A stretch of 64,000 bases of DNA, from the NCBI GenBank assembly GCA_035438985.1, contig DAORJK010000014.1, positions 1 through 64,000 of the forward strand, in the 5' to 3' direction. The DNA comes from UBA4408 sp002389785 (GTDB lineage: Bacteria > Bacteroidota > Bacteroidia > UBA4408). Below are positions 26,501 through 35,413 of this stretch, piece by piece. The notes below the pieces were generated by a model. The model did no database searches, had not been told where the DNA came from, and saw only the letters and a list, made by a program, of their open reading frames with translations. A program made the position numbers and the translations under genes. The number at the start of each line of letters is the position of its first letter. The first letter of the stretch is position 1.

Positions 26501-29500
26501 ACCTCCGTTTGGCAACACGGAAGCAGTTCCGTCGCAATTTCCACAACTGGCGTTGGTAGTGTTTGAAATACTAAAGACCACTGGTGTTGGTTCATTTATT
26601 ATTAATGAAGAAGTACTTTTACAATTATTTGCATCATTTACAGTAATGAAATACGTTCCGGCACAAAGTCCATAAACAGTGTCACTGTTCTGACCGGTAT
26701 TCCATTGAAAGCTATACGGAGGAGTTCCTCCAAATGAAGCTATAAAGCCACCGCCATCACAATTCCCGAAACAAGTGGCATTATTCGTTGTATGTGAAAT
26801 TGTTGGCGCATTGGTGTTATTTAATGGAATCGCTACTAAGTTGCTACATCCATTACTATCAGTAATAGCTACCGAATAAACTCCCGCACAAAGTGAATTA
26901 AGTGTAGCACTCGTTTGTCCATTATTCCATGAATAAACATATGGAGCTGTTCCACCGGTTGGGTTCAAGGTAATGGATCCATCACAAACACCACAAGCTG
27001 CATTTGTAAAGGTATAGCCAGAGTTAAATGGAGATGGTTCAAGAATGGTTACAGATGATACTCTTTTACATCCATTGGCATCGATAATTTCAAAATCGTA
27101 GGTTCCGCTGCATAATCCAGTTACGCTATTTGTTGTTGCACCAGTTTGAAGCCAGAAATAAGTATATGGAGCTAATCCTCCAATTGGTGTTATCGTTGCT
27201 GCACCATTGCATACACCATTACAAGTAACATCTGTTTTAACAATAATTTCAGAACTTGGACCAGTTGAATTGGAAATGTTAACATTGCTCACAGAGAAAC
27301 AACCGGTGTTATCGGTAACACGCACAGAATAAGTTCCGGCGCATAATGAATTAACTGAGAACGAAGTTTGATTTACACTCCATAAATAGGTATAACTTCC
27401 CGACCCTCCTGCTCCACTTACGCTGGCAGTACCATCACATAATCCACAAGTTGCATTAGTAGAAGTGGTGATGGCTTGAACTTGTGTTGGTTCAACAATT
27501 TGAATCGTTTCAAAAACGACACAACCTTGTGCATCCGTAATTTTAGGGAAATAGGTACCCGGACAAAGATTCGTTATACTATCAGTACTTAATCCTCCTG
27601 GAGTCCATAAATAAGTATAGGGTGCTGTACCGCCTGAAGGAGAAACCGAGGCAATACCATCGCAACGACCGAAACAACTCACATTTAACGAAAGTTTATT
27701 GGCTGAAAAAGCGGTGGTACTTAATGGAACACTGCTATTTACCGAACACCCTTTGCTATCGGTAATGGTAACAGTATATAAGTTAGCTGCTAAATTCGAT
27801 AGGGTATCATTGATTGAACTAACAGGGCTCCATTGGTAAGAATAGCCGGGAGTACCTCCCGATGCAATAACAACGATACTTCCATTATTTTGATTACAAG
27901 TTGGAGCGGTGGTTACAAAGTTAGAAGCAATAACTGTTGGCTCATTTATAATTGCGGTTTGGGTTACCGAACAATTATTGGAATCATTTACAGTAAGCAC
28001 ATAGGTTCCGGCACACAAATTACTTAATCCAGCTGTGCTAACATTGCCCGGTGACCATAAATAAGTAAATGGTGGTGTTCCTCCAAGGGTAAGTGAAGTA
28101 GCTGAACCATCACATTTTCCAAAACAACTTATGTCTACCGAATTGATGTTGGCATTTAATAATCCAGGCTCAGTAATGGTAACCGGAACAGAAATAAAGC
28201 AACCCGTATTATCAGTAATAGTAACAGCATAATTGCCGGCACACATCGAACTTACTGAATCAATACTGCTACTTACACCAATCCAACTAAAAGTATACGG
28301 AGCTGTGCCACCTGATGGATGCACAACAGCATTACCATTGCATTGTCCAAAGCATTTAATTTGATTGATAGTTAAATTACTTACAATAGCAGCAGGTTGT
28401 TGAATAATAATTGTTGCTGTATTTACGCAATTTCGGCTATCAGTTACCGTTACTGTGTAGGAGCCCGCACATAAATTTCCAACATTCGCCAATGTATCAC
28501 TTGGACTGCTCGACCATGAGTATCGATAAGGTGCTGTACCACCAGTAGGAACAACGGCCGCAGAACCATTACAAACTCCATTGCATGTTAAATCAACGTG
28601 GGATTGTGCAATGGATATAGCCGGAGGATTGGAGATGGAAAATGAAAATGGTACACTGCAGTTATTTGAATCAGTAATTGTTACATTGTAGGTTCCAACT
28701 GCAAGTCCTGAAACAGAGGAAGATGTTGCTCCAATTGGAGGATTCCAAGAATAGTTATAATTACCTGTGCCACCGCTAGGAAATAAGAAAATTTGTCCAT
28801 CTGACTGTCCGTTACAACTGATATTAATAGTTGAATCATTGGCTGCAATTGCAGTGGGTTCAGTAATTAAAACTTGACTAACAAAAATACATCCACTGGC
28901 ATCTGTTGTTTGCAAATTGTAGGTACCTGCACATAAATTCGAATTACTAGGTGTTCCAGTTGGTCCTGATGGCAGCCATGAATAAGTATAAGGTAGCGTT
29001 CCACCAGAAACCGTTACTGTAACAGCGCCATTGCAAAGTGCATTACAAGTAGCATTGGTAATAACAGCAGTATCGTTATCGGGTCCTGAATTATTGCTTA
29101 ATGCAAGTGAAAAAGATTTTTGACAATTGTTTACATCACTTACAAAAACCGTGTATAAACCAGCACATAAATTACTAGCAATTTGTCCGGTTTGTAAAGG
29201 AGTTGTCGGTGTCCAGGAATAGGTGTAAGGACCCCCCGAACCTCCTGAAGGAAATACCGCCAAAGCTCCATCGCAAGCGCCACAATTAGCAGGAGTAGCT
29301 CCCGACACAATTGTAATGGCGGGTGGATCTGTTAAGATTAGACTTTGTGAAACACTACATCCACTGCTATCGGTAACAAATACGGTGATTGTTCCGGCAC
29401 AAACTGCACTAATACTTTGAGTTAATTGAGCACCCGGAGACCAAGAGTAAGTGTACACTCCGCTTCCTCCGATTGGAGCTGCTGTAGCAGTTCCGTTGCA

Positions 29501-32500
29501 GGTAGCAATACAAGTTGGATTTACACTACTTGCATTGGCAACAAGTTGTTGGGGCTCAGTAATGGTAACAGATTGTGATGTTACACATCCATTTAAATCT
29601 GTTACAAAGACAGTATAAGTTCCTGCACATAAATTGGTGATGCTTTGTGAACTGAGAGCGTTTATTGACCATGAGTAAGTGTAAGGAGCAGTTCCGCCAG
29701 ATGGCGTGGCTGTTGCTGTTCCGTTACAAGCACCTTTGCAAGTAGGTGCAGTAAAACTTGTTGCTACAGTTATTAAACTTGGTTCTGTAATAGTTACTGA
29801 TTTCAAAACTGTACAAGTATTATTATCTGTAACTGTTACTGAATAAGTACCTGCACATAAATTAGCAACAGCTGGAGTGGTGCTATTTCCAGGCGACCAT
29901 AAATAAGTATACGGTGGAGTTCCTCCAATAACAATAACATCAACTGTACCGTCGCAAGATGCATTACATGAATTTGGAGTAGAAGAAGGTGTTGCATCTA
30001 AAAGGGCAGGTTCAGTAATGATAGCACTTGCCGAAACAACACAACCGTTGGCATCAGTAACGTTTAATGAATAAGTAGCTGGGCACAATAATGCAATTGA
30101 TGGCAAGGTAGGTCCGTTGCTCCAAGCATAGGTATAAGGCAAAGTTCCGCCGCTTACTACACCTGTTATTTGACCATTACATAAACCGTTACAGGTAACA
30201 TTGGTCTTATTCATTGTAAGAAGAATGGCTGCCGGTTCAGCAATGTTCAGTGTGTCGAATTTTGTACATCCGTTACTATCTGTTATTTTAACTATGTATG
30301 TACCCACACATAAATTTGATATTGAAGAAGAGGTTGCTCCTGTTGACCAAGAAAACGTGTAGGTGCCGGATCCACCTGTTGGCGCCAATGTAATACTACC
30401 ATTGCATTGTCCACCACAAGGAGCATCTACAATGGTTGAATTAGATAAAATCGGAGCCGGTTCAACAACGGTATCATTCAACACTGTTTTGCAACCATTT
30501 GCATCAGTAATTCGAACCGAATATGGTCCTGCACATAAATTGGAAATTGAAGTACCTGTTGAGTTTCCAGGTGTCCATAAATAGGTAAAAGGACCAATCC
30601 CAACGGGCGGATTGGTAGCAATAGCGCCATCACATGAGCCCGGGCAAGTAGCATTGGTAATACTTGAAGAAGCTGTTGGTCCAGCAGCATCGTTGACTGT
30701 TATTGTAAATTCCTTTGAACATGAAACATTATCCGTAATAGTAACTGTATAACTTCCTGCAGCCAAATTTGACACACTTGGTGAACTGCTCGATAGTGGT
30801 GCTCCCCAAGAATAGCTATAAGGTCCGGTACCACCACTTGCAGCCAATGTAATTGAGCCATTGTTTAATAAACATTGCGATTGTACTACAACTTCATTTG
30901 CAAGGATTGGAGCAGGTTCCAAGACTGTAAAATTGCTCAGTTTAATACAGCCATTATTATCGGTAACAGTTACGGTTTGTGGTCCAGCACATAATCCACT
31001 TACTGCATTTGTTGTTTGCCCGGCTGCACCCCATGATAAGGTATAAGGCGGAGTACCGCCTGAAGGTATTGAAACAGCACTTCCGTTGCAACTACCCGCA
31101 CAATCTGAATTTGTAACATTCACTAAATTATTTAATACCGGAGGGTCATTGAAAGTAATTGAAGAAACACTAAAACACCCATTTTGATCCGTAACACGTA
31201 CCGAATCTGTACCGGCACAAAGCCCATTTACAGTTTGCGTTGTAGCCCCACTCGGAAACCATAAAAAGGTATATGGTTGTTGTCCTCCGCTAGCATTAGC
31301 TGTGGCAGAACCATCGCATGCACCGGCACACAATGCATTGGTTGCAGAACTGGTAATTTGAATAATAACTACGGGATCGATCGTTACATTGGTATTAACC
31401 GTACAGTTTTTTGAATCGGTAACTATTACTGAATGATTTCCAATACAAAGCCCTGTAGCGATCGCACTAGTTTGACCATTCGACCAGGAATAAGTGTAAG
31501 GACTTGAACCACCAACCGGTGTAACTGATGCGGTACCTGTACAAATACCGCAACTTGAAGTAGTGCTAGCCAAAGAAATAGTCAATAATGGAGGTTGGGT
31601 TATTGTAACTGTAGCACTAGCAGTACAGCCCTTATTATCGCTAGCAAATACCGTATAAATTCCCGGACAAAGATTGGTAATCGTAGAACCTAGTTGTCCA
31701 TTGCTCCATGAATACGTATAAGGAGCATTTCCACCTGCAGCTGTTGCAGTTGCTTGGCCATCACATACACCGTTGCAGGTTGGTTGGGTTGGGTTTGTTG
31801 AAACCGTTAATGGTAAAGGTGCAGAAACAGTAACCGATCCACTAACTGTACAATTATTAAAATCGCGAATAGTATAAGCATAGCTTCCTACACATAAATT
31901 TGTTAGTCCTGAAGTTGTTTGATTACCGGGTGTCCATAAAAAGGTGTAGGGTGCTGTTCCTCCTGTAGGCGCTAAATTGGTGGTACCATCGCAACTCCCT
32001 GCACAACCAACATTTGTTTGGGTAGAATTGGCAACAAGCGCATTCGGTTGAGTGATGGTTACATTTGCTTGTTTGGTGCAATTTTTTGCATCCGTCACAA
32101 AAAGTGTATACGTACCAATACATAAATTTGTCACTGAAGAAGCTAAAACACCTGTGTTCCACGAAAAAGTATAAGGAGCAGTTCCCCCTGTTGTAGTGGC
32201 TACTGCTGAACCGTTGCATAAACCAAAACAGGTAATCTGTGTAGCGTTTATGGTAACGTTCAAAGCATTGGGCTGGTTTACAGTAATACTTTGTTGAATT
32301 TGACAATTATTTGAATCTGTTACAAACACAGTATATGTGCCGGCACATAAGTTAGTTATGTTGGTCGCAGAAGAGCTTAAAGGTGCAGCCCAAGAATAAA
32401 CATACGGTGACTTCCCTCCGCTTGCAGCAACTGTTATTGAACCATCACATACAGCATTACAACTTGCATCGGTTTTAGTAACATTTAAAGTAAGCGCAGG

Positions 32501-33919
32501 AGGTTGAGTTATTATTACACTATCCCTTTTAACACAACCCAATATATCGGTAATTTGAACTTTATATGTGCCCGGGCATAAATTAATTTGAGGATTTGTT
32601 GACCCACCTGGCGTCCACAAGATGGTATAAGAGCCGGCTCCACCTGAAGGGGCAACACTTGCTTGTCCGTTGCAAATTGAATTACAGGTAATATTTGTTT
32701 TTGTGATATTGCTCAACAATGGTGTTGGTTGATTCAGACTGGTGGTAAAACTTTTTGAACAACCCTGATTATCAGTTACAATTACACTCACTGTTCCACC
32801 GCATAACAAACTATCCGTTTGTCCCGTTTGTCCATTCGCCCATAAATAACTGTAAGGTGGTGTACCTCCTAGTGGATTGGCTTTAACTTTACCATTGCAA
32901 TCGCCAAAACATTTAGGTTGCGTTTTAGTGTAACTAGGAATAATGATTGGAGGTGGATCGTTCACTATAACAAACTGATTGAGTACATCGCCATTGTTGA
33001 TATTCGTTACAGTTAAAATGTATGTACCAGCAGGTACATTCGTCATTGGATTGCCAAAGAAATTGCTATTCCCATCGGTAAGTAAATAGGTGTAATTCCC
33101 CGGAGTAGTAGTTATGACAGAATCAACTTCAACAATTGCATTTGAATCGCCATTGCATTTTGGAGGAGTAACTGTTAATCGAATACTATCGATGGAAGTA
33201 ACGCCCGGAAGGTTTCCCTTTGAATAATCAAGTAAATTCGCTGAACTGCTTTTAATTTTAAATGTTTGACTTCCTTGCAATGCGGCACTTGATAGCTGAA
33301 CTACGTGAGAATTCCCAAGGTCAAGCGAACCACTTGAATTGGGAGTAATTTTGAATGCATTAGTTTGAATGAATTTATCAGCTGAGAAAAGCTTTCCTGC
33401 TTTAAAGTAAATACTATTAGTAAGTGGTAAAAGTAAATGATCGCTCAAGGTCCAGGTAGTATTTGGGCCATTAAAAATAATATTGCCCTTCATCCATTTT
33501 GAAGCAGAAAAAATGGTTTCATTTCCGGTAATGGATGTAAATTCAATATCGCCTAAAAAATAATTTTCAATAAATTTAGAAAACTGGAAAGAGCCATTAA
33601 CGCGTAAAACAGAAGTTGGGGAACCATGAAATTCAGCAAATGGAATATCGGATAAACAGATAAAATTTTTGCAATAAGCGTTGCCAATTATGTTCACTTT
33701 TTGAGCACGCAAAGTGAAAGAATTTTCATCAAAAATAACATTATCAGCCTGCGTTGGAATTTTGTTACATGCTTTTCCTCCGCTTGAATACGACCAATGA
33801 ATAGGGTCGTTCCAGTTGCCTGAATTAGAGATCCAAAATAAGTCGGTGGCATGTGTTTTTTTCGAATAAACCATTGAAAAAAACAATATGGTAAGGCAGA
33901 GTATAACTATTTTTTTCAC
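23573..33919 (-). CDS. giant SprB-repeat surface adhesin, T9SS type B cargo
   Basis: A 3448-residue protein starting at GTG 33919 (leader KKIVILCLTILFFSMVYS); a TTG two codons earlier is the alternative. Residues ~25-250 form an N-terminal region with SGNWNDPIHWS, often seen in Bacteroidota surface proteins. Residues ~250-3210 are about 39 SprB repeats of ~75 residues, consensus TCNGxCNG, SGGTxPYTYxW, NLCAGTYxVxVTDxNGC, EP. Two Ig/PKD-like modules follow, then the gliding-associated CHU_C C-terminal domain (GITPNGDGKNDVWEI, YNRWGEKLFSS), a type B T9SS signal. The relative SprB is the mobile adhesin of gliding flavobacteria; whether this organism glides cannot be seen here. The porP/sprF gene follows. 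Confidence 0.95.
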   Translation of the reverse strand: MKKIVILCLTILFFSMVYSKKTHATDLFWISNSGNWNDPIHWSYSSGGKACNKIPTQADNVIFDENSFTLRAQKVNIIGNAYCKNFICLSDIPFAEFHGSPTSVLRVNGSFQFSKFIENYFLGDIEFTSITGNETIFSASKWMKGNIIFNGPNTTWTLSDHLLLPLTNSIYFKAGKLFSADKFIQTNAFKITPNSSGSLDLGNSHVVQLSSAALQGSQTFKIKSSSANLLDYSKGNLPGVTSIDSIRLTVTPPKCNGDSNAIVEVDSVITTTPGNYTYLLTDGNSNFFGNPMTNVPAGTYILTVTNINNGDVLNQFVIVNDPPPIIIPSYTKTQPKCFGDCNGKVKANPLGGTPPYSYLWANGQTGQTDSLLCGGTVSVIVTDNQGCSKSFTTSLNQPTPLLSNITKTNITCNSICNGQASVAPSGGAGSYTILWTPGGSTNPQINLCPGTYKVQITDILGCVKRDSVIITQPPALTLNVTKTDASCNAVCDGSITVAASGGKSPYVYSWAAPLSSSATNITNLCAGTYTVFVTDSNNCQIQQSITVNQPNALNVTINATQITCFGLCNGSAVATTTGGTAPYTFSWNTGVLASSVTNLCIGTYTLFVTDAKNCTKQANVTITQPNALVANSTQTNVGCAGSCDGTTNLAPTGGTAPYTFLWTPGNQTTSGLTNLCVGSYAYTIRDFNNCTVSGSVTVSAPLPLTVSTNPTQPTCNGVCDGQATATAAGGNAPYTYSWSNGQLGSTITNLCPGIYTVFASDNKGCTASATVTITQPPLLTISLASTTSSCGICTGTASVTPVGGSSPYTYSWSNGQTSAIATGLCIGNHSVIVTDSKNCTVNTNVTIDPVVIIQITSSATNALCAGACDGSATANASGGQQPYTFLWFPSGATTQTVNGLCAGTDSVRVTDQNGCFSVSSITFNDPPVLNNLVNVTNSDCAGSCNGSAVSIPSGGTPPYTLSWGAAGQTTNAVSGLCAGPQTVTVTDNNGCIKLSNFTVLEPAPILANEVVVQSQCLLNNGSITLAASGGTGPYSYSWGAPLSSSSPSVSNLAAGSYTVTITDNVSCSKEFTITVNDAAGPTASSSITNATCPGSCDGAIATNPPVGIGPFTYLWTPGNSTGTSISNLCAGPYSVRITDANGCKTVLNDTVVEPAPILSNSTIVDAPCGGQCNGSITLAPTGGSGTYTFSWSTGATSSSISNLCVGTYIVKITDSNGCTKFDTLNIAEPAAILLTMNKTNVTCNGLCNGQITGVVSGGTLPYTYAWSNGPTLPSIALLCPATYSLNVTDANGCVVSASAIITEPALLDATPSSTPNSCNASCDGTVDVIVIGGTPPYTYLWSPGNSTTPAVANLCAGTYSVTVTDNNTCTVLKSVTITEPSLITVATSFTAPTCKGACNGTATATPSGGTAPYTYSWSINALSSQSITNLCAGTYTVFVTDLNGCVTSQSVTITEPQQLVANASSVNPTCIATCNGTATAAPIGGSGVYTYSWSPGAQLTQSISAVCAGTITVFVTDSSGCSVSQSLILTDPPAITIVSGATPANCGACDGALAVFPSGGSGGPYTYSWTPTTPLQTGQIASNLCAGLYTVFVSDVNNCQKSFSLALSNNSGPDNDTAVITNATCNALCNGAVTVTVSGGTLPYTYSWLPSGPTGTPSNSNLCAGTYNLQTTDASGCIFVSQVLITEPTAIAANDSTINISCNGQSDGQIFLFPSGGTGNYNYSWNPPIGATSSSVSGLAVGTYNVTITDSNNCSVPFSFSISNPPAISIAQSHVDLTCNGVCNGSAAVVPTGGTAPYRYSWSSSPSDTLANVGNLCAGSYTVTVTDSRNCVNTATIIIQQPAAIVSNLTINQIKCFGQCNGNAVVHPSGGTAPYTFSWIGVSSSIDSVSSMCAGNYAVTITDNTGCFISVPVTITEPGLLNANINSVDISCFGKCDGSATSLTLGGTPPFTYLWSPGNVSTAGLSNLCAGTYVLTVNDSNNCSVTQTAIINEPTVIASNFVTTAPTCNQNNGSIVVIASGGTPGYSYQWSPVSSINDTLSNLAANLYTVTITDSKGCSVNSSVPLSTTAFSANKLSLNVSCFGRCDGIASVSPSGGTAPYTYLWTPGGLSTDSITNLCPGTYFPKITDAQGCVVFETIQIVEPTQVQAITTSTNATCGLCDGTASVSGAGGSGSYTYLWSVNQTSFSVNSLCAGTYSVRVTDNTGCFSVSNVNISNSTGPSSEIIVKTDVTCNGVCNGAATITPIGGLAPYTYFWLQTGATTNSVTGLCSGTYDFEIIDANGCKRVSSVTILEPSPFNSGYTFTNAACGVCDGSITLNPTGGTAPYVYSWNNGQTSATLNSLCAGVYSVAITDSNGCSNLVAIPLNNTNAPTISHTTNNATCFGNCDGGGFIASFGGTPPYSFQWNTGQNSDTVYGLCAGTYFITVNDANNCKSTSSLIINEPTPVVFSISNTTNASCGNCDGTASVLPNGGTLPYTIFWSSGDTGAFAANLCAGLYSVFMKDFSECKAALNINISNTTAPQVTANFTNETCNNLCDGTTNLTVTNGTPPYSYFWLQGGQTTASLTGLCAGTYDYSVTDSLGCTFSSSVTINAATIINYNSNIIQPNCGLSNGSITVNPSGGAGGYTYSWVPGGASTATISNLSAGIYTLHMTDAGQCTYTQQFTVNNSNGPGVSVSFTDAHCNSACDGTATAIVSGTNSPFTYSWTPGGQITSAVSGLCAGQYSVTVTDNAGCKTINTVNISEPPPILFSISNTVNASCGSCNGSATIIPSGGVLPNSVLWSNGDVGLFADSLCAGVYMVSVTDIAGCSQNKNVSISNSTGPLVSVAKTDETCAGSCNGTATISVLSGNGPYTYFWLHNGSTSTSLTGLCAGSYNYQVKDTNGCVTTGSVTISAAVTVSVSFTKTNPDCGQCNGTLALTVTGGQLPYTYAWSPANPANAIISNLCPGIYVATITDANGCAQIDTTTLANSTGPAITYTATNSTCASSCNGSITAVASGVNPGYTYSWTPGNQTTPALTNLCAGNYIVEATDNLGCKGFQQIAISEPSPIVLSLSQINNVLCFGDSTGSISVIPSGGTIPYSYLWSTGDTTATISNIPNGNLFVTISDANGCDTISPTLVINTPLQISATSTTTSAQCSNTPDGSIDLSPSGGVPPYSFLWDDVNASTTEDLNGVIPGIYHVSITDANGCNYLYSDTVNALIVVQASAGPDDTLCFTNSITLVGNGGTTYKWFKYPSLTLLDNTAAVVVSPVVGANDYLLVAYNGLCSDSDIVSIYVNALPDVDLGPDQTVIVGTPVQLIATGGANGATYSWSPILDLTDTASVSTIATPKVTTTYIVKVTNPNGCFSSDSITINVLPTIFVNNGITPNGDGKNDVWEIDGIEAYTNCEVEVYNRWGEKLFSSPGYTEKWDGKYKGKDLPVGTYYYVINLHDEANPENITGPITIMR
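24300..33180 (-). repeat. coding tandem repeat of about 39 SprB units
   Basis: Units of ~225 bp within the adhesin gene, diverged in sequence but regular in length. Four Cys per unit are conserved in most copies (counted by eye). Confidence 0.85.
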
Positions 33920-34159
33920 AGACAAAGAATTGTAGTTAGACGAAAATATCTAAAAATAAGCTGATAAAAACCTTGAATAAAGATAGTTATAAACAGTACA
34001 TGTTTTAAAAGTATTCGACAAATAACAATTGCTCCGCTTCACCTGATTAGAGAGCGTATTGAATGGAAATAAATTAGATGTGAAAGAGAAATTTTGCTAC
34101 TTGTACCAGCAGCTTTAATTTTTATTTAGAATTTAGTGTAAAGTAAAAAGGTATAAAAT

Positions 34160-35248
34160 TTATACAAATTTATCTCCCTTTATACTTTTTACATCATTCA
34201 CAAATTGTCTTATTTGCTGCTCTTCTGATTTTTTACAAACCAATAATACATCATCCGACTCAACAACAATATAATCAGCAAGGCCCTCAAGTACAACCAA
34301 TTTGTTTTTGGGTACATGTACAATGCAATTTTTAGAATTGTACATCAGTACATTTTTCCCAACAATGGCATTTCCCTTTTCTTCCTTGTCCATGTGTTGA
34401 TACAATGAACCCCATGTACCTAAATCGCTCCATCCAATGGCAGAAGAGCGTACATATACATTGTCAGCTTTCTCCATGATCCCATAATCAATCGAAATAT
34501 TTTTGCACAAAGGGTAAGTTTGCTTAATAAATTCGGCCTCTTCGGGAGTATTTAACTTGGTGACTCCGTCTTTAAAAAGTGTATACATTTCAATCATGTG
34601 TTTCTCAAAAGCGCGTAACACACTTTTTGCTGTCCAAATAAAAATACCTGCATTCCAAAGAAAGTCGCCACTTTGACGAAAAAACTTTGCCATTTCAAGA
34701 TCCGGCTTCTCGGTAAAGGTTTTTACCTTTTTCATACGTGCATCAGATTCTTTTGCCTCACTTTGCTTAAACTGTATGTATCCGTATCCGGTATCGGGTC
34801 GGGTTGGTTTAATACCAAGTGTTACTAAACAATCTTCGCTTGACGCTTTTTTAAAGCACGATTGAATTGCTTTTACAAATGTTTGTTCCTTTAAAATTAG
34901 GTGATCACTCGGAGCAACTACTATGTTCGCTTCCGGATTTATTTTAGCTATTTTAAAGCTAGCATAGGCAATGCAGGGTGCCGTATTTCTTCGCGCAGGT
35001 TCCAACAATACTCTGTCATCGGCAATATCTTTAATTTGATGATGAACTAAGTCCTTATAAATTTCATTGGTAACAATAAAAATATTTTCCTTTGGACAAA
35101 GTTTTAAAAAGCGGCGATACGTTTGTTGTAGCAAAGTTTCACCTGTTCCTAAAATATCAATAAATTGTTTAGGATGATTGGTACGACTCATGGGCCAAAA
35201 ACGACTACCAATTCCGCCGGCCATTATCACACAATAATTATTTTTCAT
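34160..35248 (-). CDS. manC: mannose-1-phosphate guanylyltransferase
   Basis: A 362-residue enzyme making GDP-mannose from GTP and mannose 1-phosphate for surface polysaccharides. N-terminal nucleotidyltransferase motifs: VIMAGGIGSRFWPMSR followed by PKQF, then PSDHL, GYGYI, FTEKPD and WNAGIFIW. The usual bacterial length for the single-domain form. I start at ATG 35248, just before the conserved N-terminus; a start at 35272 would add eight residues. Confidence 0.93.
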   Translation of the reverse strand: MKNNYCVIMAGGIGSRFWPMSRTNHPKQFIDILGTGETLLQQTYRRFLKLCPKENIFIVTNEIYKDLVHHQIKDIADDRVLLEPARRNTAPCIAYASFKIAKINPEANIVVAPSDHLILKEQTFVKAIQSCFKKASSEDCLVTLGIKPTRPDTGYGYIQFKQSEAKESDARMKKVKTFTEKPDLEMAKFFRQSGDFLWNAGIFIWTAKSVLRAFEKHMIEMYTLFKDGVTKLNTPEEAEFIKQTYPLCKNISIDYGIMEKADNVYVRSSAIGWSDLGTWGSLYQHMDKEEKGNAIVGKNVLMYNSKNCIVHVPKNKLVVLEGLADYIVVESDDVLLVCKKSEEQQIRQFVNDVKSIKGDKFV

Positions 35249-35413
35249 ATAAAATTCGCGTTTTACACTCAATTTTGTAGCTTGCTAGAGATGAATTTTA
35301 ACAAGGGCATTTTTTTAAATAGGGGTATTGAAATTTTGATAGGTATTGAGAATCCTTACTTTTTAAAGGAAAGCAAAGTAGGTAAACCTCATTCAAAAAA
35401 AACAATGTTCTCA

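Noticed and set aside
25507..32306. Many short open frames on both strands inside the adhesin gene
   Set aside because: Shadows of the SprB repeats in other frames; no leader, no promoter box, no independent conservation signal.
23573..33919. Toxin- or polymorphic-effector reading of the giant gene
   Set aside because: The C-terminus is a CHU_C sorting domain and no toxin domain or immunity gene follows; SprF-type partner and SprB repeats explain it.
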